DNA from: Pezicula radicicola
Lineage: Eukaryota > Ascomycota > Leotiomycetes > Helotiales > Dermateaceae
Assembly (NCBI GenBank): GCA_003008705.1
Contig: PDUO01000013.1
Span: 578,702-642,701, forward strand
DNA length: 64,000 nucleotides
Direction: 5' to 3'
The position numbers and the translations under genes were made by a program. This document shows, piece by piece, positions 60,984 through 64,000 of this stretch. The notes below the pieces were generated by a model that was not told the origin of the DNA, did no database searches, and was given only the letters and a program-made list of their open reading frames with translations. Numbering within the stretch: the first letter of the stretch is position 1; every line of letters begins with the position of its first letter.

Positions 60984-63815
60984 TCAGGCTTTTCTCTTGA
61001 AACTCATCAGTCGACTGAGTCCAGTATTTTTGTTACTCTTGACCGACTGCTGTTCCTCAACATCATCTTCTTCGTACCATAGTCTCGGCACCAATAATCG
61101 ATACGGCATTGTAATCCCTGCTGGATCCTTCTGGCTAACTTCGATGTTCAAGCAGATATCTAAGCCTCCTTCCAAGTTGATATCGTGACTCCCGTTATCT
61201 GCGGACTTCCGTTGCTTCTCAGTCAGACCAGTGGGAGTTCTGTGAAATTTTGAACGTACGAGACCACCAACTTGGGGGCTGCCACCTGCGGCCGAAGTAG
61301 TGGCTTGATCAACAGGATGTGCTGGTTCTCTCTTATTTCGAGGAGTGAAATAATCTTCCTCTGGAGATTCTAGAGGTCCTCCAGCACCACCTCGGAGACC
61401 CGACCTCAGTGGTGGCGAGAGATTGCTGTCATTATCTGTCTCAGTCTCGGATCCATAGCCATTTATCCCTCCATCATGCTGTTTTCTCCCTTTTCGCTTA
61501 AATAAATTGCCAGGCATGAAGTCTCTTCTCGTTAGAGACAACGTCCGCATGAGAGTGCCGGGCCGCTGGGAGTCGGTTGATGAACGTCGCGAAGTGAATG
61601 AAGGACGACGGTTGAAAAACCCAGGGTTTGAAAGTGGCGGAGCCGTTGCATCGGGACGATAACTAGGACCACGAGAAGTAGACAAACGTCGAAGGATACC
61701 ACGACGAGGTGGTGGACTCGGACTGCGCTCATTTGAAGGAGTACTTGGCGTGGGAGGTGGAGTCAATTCAGGGTCATATTCGCGAATCGAACACCAGTTT
61801 CTGCGATTGAGTAGACGTTTGTTGTTGCGAGATTTACCATTAACGTCATGAGTGAAAAGAGGAATCATGTCCTCATCAGTTTCATGGTCTAGATGATGTA
61901 CTTTGTTGCGTTTGTTAAGCACATCAGCCAGCATGTCTGGTGGGGGAGTATTGACAATAGCAGAAGAGATTATGTTGGGCATGTAGCGATGATCTCGGTC
62001 TTTCGGGATTTTGAGCTTGGGGTTAGAGTAGAACTGGCCAATGGCCGCTAGGTGGACATCACCACTGCTGCAATCAGTAAAGCAAAGAATTGGGAAGGTT
62101 AGAATATACATACCCAAGTATAGTGACCCGGACAGATTTCTCGGCAGCCAAATCTTGCAGCTCTTGTATAAACCAATTTCGCTCCTCTTTGTGGTTCCTG
62201 GCAGTCCAATGATCATCCAGGTCGTCTAGAACCTCGACTCCGCCATCAAAATGATTGAGAAGGCCTTTGCCAAGTAGCCCGGCTCTTCCAAGTGCTTTAA
62301 CTGGCTCAAACATTCTCGAGGTGAGGCTGTTCAAGGTTAGCAAAGATTTGGACTAACATGGCTAGGAGATTCTTACATATTCTCAAGCCACACCATTCGG
62401 GGATACGCGATGGGCACACCCAAGAGCACTATTAGATGTTTTGTTACACCCTTAACAACATCCTTCTCGAGGCGAGTGAAGACCTTGTCGTATGTTTCCG
62501 CACTTACGACTTCATCACGCATCCTTTCCGTACGGCAATCAAGACCAAGGAACGCGACACTACGACCGAGATGGGTGAAAATGCTTCTGCTTAATTCTGG
62601 TATGTATGGCCCAGGTTGAGTGCCAAGAATCCAACTAGGCTCATTTTCTTCACCCTCGTCAATACTGCTTTGATGCTGGAAGAGCATGTAATATTTGAAG
62701 GCTACCGAGCCAAGACCACACATGACCGGCGACCGCATATAGTGATCAGGATAGGAACCAAAGCCATCGATAATATCGTGGTCATCATATATATTGATCA
62801 TTGGAATTTGTGAATTAGCAAGGCCAAAAAGTCCTTGCGAGAACCACATGGCATATCGTTCGAGGTAAAAGCTCTCCAGCTCATCTTGCATCTCTGGCGT
62901 GAATGGTTCGCCTTCCTTATGAATCGGATTTCTGATATCCAGCCACTCTTTGAATATGGTTGTTCCCTCCATCACGGCATCATTGTAGATTTGGTCTCCT
63001 CCACCAAGCATCACATGGAATGGCCGAGTCTGATGCGTGTTCAAGACGTCACGCCACATTGGATCCGGGCCGCTGAATTGATCAGGGTTGACGCTCAAGC
63101 TGAAACCATTGCAACTATGGAACATAATGTTCATAGCCTGGTCACGACCCGGGACCCAAAAGCCAGTAGCAGGTCCCCGGTTGATTCGATACGCAATGCG
63201 TTGTTGCGAGTCCTTGAGTTCCACTTCAATATTGAACCTCCAGAAAGTAACACCTCGTTCAGCGTGGAGCCGGAAGCCTTTTACTTCTTTATACTTCCCA
63301 ACCTTTTCTCCATCCAACTTGAACTTTTGAGCGCGACCTGCGGAGACTCCGTTCTTGTCGGTCGTGCCATCAAGATTACTTCGTTGCATTTCAAATAAGC
63401 CATCATCAGACTCAACTTTGGAAAGATCTTTCTCTTCTTCAAGATGTTCCACGGGGCGAATATAAAGAGTCCTACCATCCCGCCCAACCTTGGGCAGTCC
63501 TGCAATTGGATCAACATATTCTTGAGCAAGTTCATCTATTCCACCATCAACTTGTGCTGGAGGGGGAGGAAGTAAATCCATTGGCTGCAGGAATAATCGA
63601 AGGGTGGGAGCGAGTTCATAAGAAGACTGTGCATCTTGGGTTACAATCATGACACTGCCTCTCCATATCTCTCGTTCTCTTGGGTGGGTTGCACTGCGAT
63701 TCGATGGATTTTGGAGTCGTTCTCTGCGTAATCCACAATAGCGCAACAAGGGACCGCTTTTGAGGAACAAGGGGGGTTTGAATCTTGTTGGAGCTATAAT
63801 ATCGCGTGCGACCAT
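60984..63815 (-). CDS. PhoD-like phosphatase domain protein, ~911 aa
   Basis: Exons 62377-63815, 62114-62326 and 60984-62067 (minus) sum to 2736 nt in phase. Metal-binding-type PhoD motifs are HVMLGGGDQIYNDAV (~270), INIYDDHDIIDGFGSYPDHY (~350) and ILGSGDVHLAAIGQF (~550, across a splice). The metallophosphatase fold acts on phosphomono- or diesters; substrates of the fungal members are unknown. The N-terminal part includes YELAPTLRLFLQPMDLLPPP. The C-terminal ~250 residues are disordered, basic and Pro/Ser-rich (TPPPTPSTPSNERSPSPPP), then DYFTPRNK and a conserved VSQKDPAGITMPYRLLVP tail. The first in-frame ATG is at 63815; 63650 is an alternative, closer to the conserved start. An upstream exon beyond the window is possible. 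Confidence 0.86.
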
Positions 63816-64000
63816 AGGCCGCGTCGCATAAGTTAGCGTACGACCATAAATTCTATATGCTTTAGACTTTTTAGATAGATAACGTTGAAATTGAATACGG
63901 AAAGAAAGTCTAGACAAGCCTGGATAGGCTGGCTCTGGATTTTAGCCCGTGATGTTTGGGCGAGCCAGGACTTGTTGCTCCGCTGCCTCTTCTTTTGCTT
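63816..64000. other. Window edge, upstream of the PhoD-like gene
   Basis: The frame of the PhoD-like gene stays open to about 63917 without an ATG. No other feature seen. Confidence 0.4.

Noticed and set aside
1..64000. tRNA, rRNA or CRISPR-type arrays
   Set aside because: I looked for B-box-like GGTTCGANNCC sequences with plausible cloverleafs and for regularly spaced repeats; the few B-box-like strings (for example near 29265 and 52830) had no matching acceptor stem.

Overview
The window looks like nuclear DNA of a filamentous ascomycete (Pezizomycotina; a leotiomycete is a guess from overall family resemblance only). Genes carry short spliceosomal introns, mostly 46-90 nt, with GTNNGT-type donors and CTNAC/CTAAC-like branch sites. 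They lie on both strands without operons. Typical fungal families are present: Zn2Cys6 factor, NACHT-ankyrin STAND protein, LaeA-like methyltransferase, amino-acid permeases, P450. I rebuilt most multi-exon genes by checking that exon phases sum to whole codons and that the joined frame matches the family.

Layout. 1-1505: 3' part of an amino-acid permease. 1882-2502: BTB-domain gene fragment. 3368-4756: dead Na+/H+ antiporter. 5371-6834 (-): F-box protein. 7502-10811 (+): EDEM/Htm1-type GH47 protein with a PA domain. 11282-13026: broken cytochrome P450. 13273-14299 (-): arylamine N-acetyltransferase. 15290-17220: broken GABA/choline-type permease. 17287-17611: small repeat-rich element with inverted ends. 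17768-19890 (-): broken aromatic FAD hydroxylase. 20921-22283 (+): intact type I extradiol dioxygenase, divergent from the hydroxylase. 22375-29717 (-): an intact 8-exon gene for a ~2188-residue NACHT-ankyrin (NLR-like) protein. 31046-33028 (-): ~10-TM membrane protein of unknown function. 33837-34553 (-): adenine phosphoribosyltransferase. 34.6-39.7 kb: gene-free, becoming AT-rich with degenerate repeats. 39733-42151 (-): secreted GtaA-type glutaminase. 42.2-48.0 kb: second gene-poor AT-rich stretch. 48043-50707 (-): Zn2Cys6 factor. 53539-54820 (+): REI1. 56565-58271 (+): Vps38/UVRAG. 58517-59510 (-): dead LaeA-like methyltransferase. 60984-63815 (-): PhoD-like phosphatase.

How it fits together. 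Housekeeping genes (APT1, REI1, VPS38, EDEM, PhoD-like) are intact. Accessory transport and metabolism genes between them are repeatedly inactivated (antiporter, P450, permease, FAD hydroxylase, methyltransferase), many by nonsense changes that look like G:C to A:T transitions. TGA, TAG and TAA all terminate intact genes here, so this is gene decay and not a changed code. The most interesting items are the very large NLR-like gene, the extradiol dioxygenase beside its dead hydroxylase neighbour, the clustered pseudogenes, and the small repeat element between two of them.
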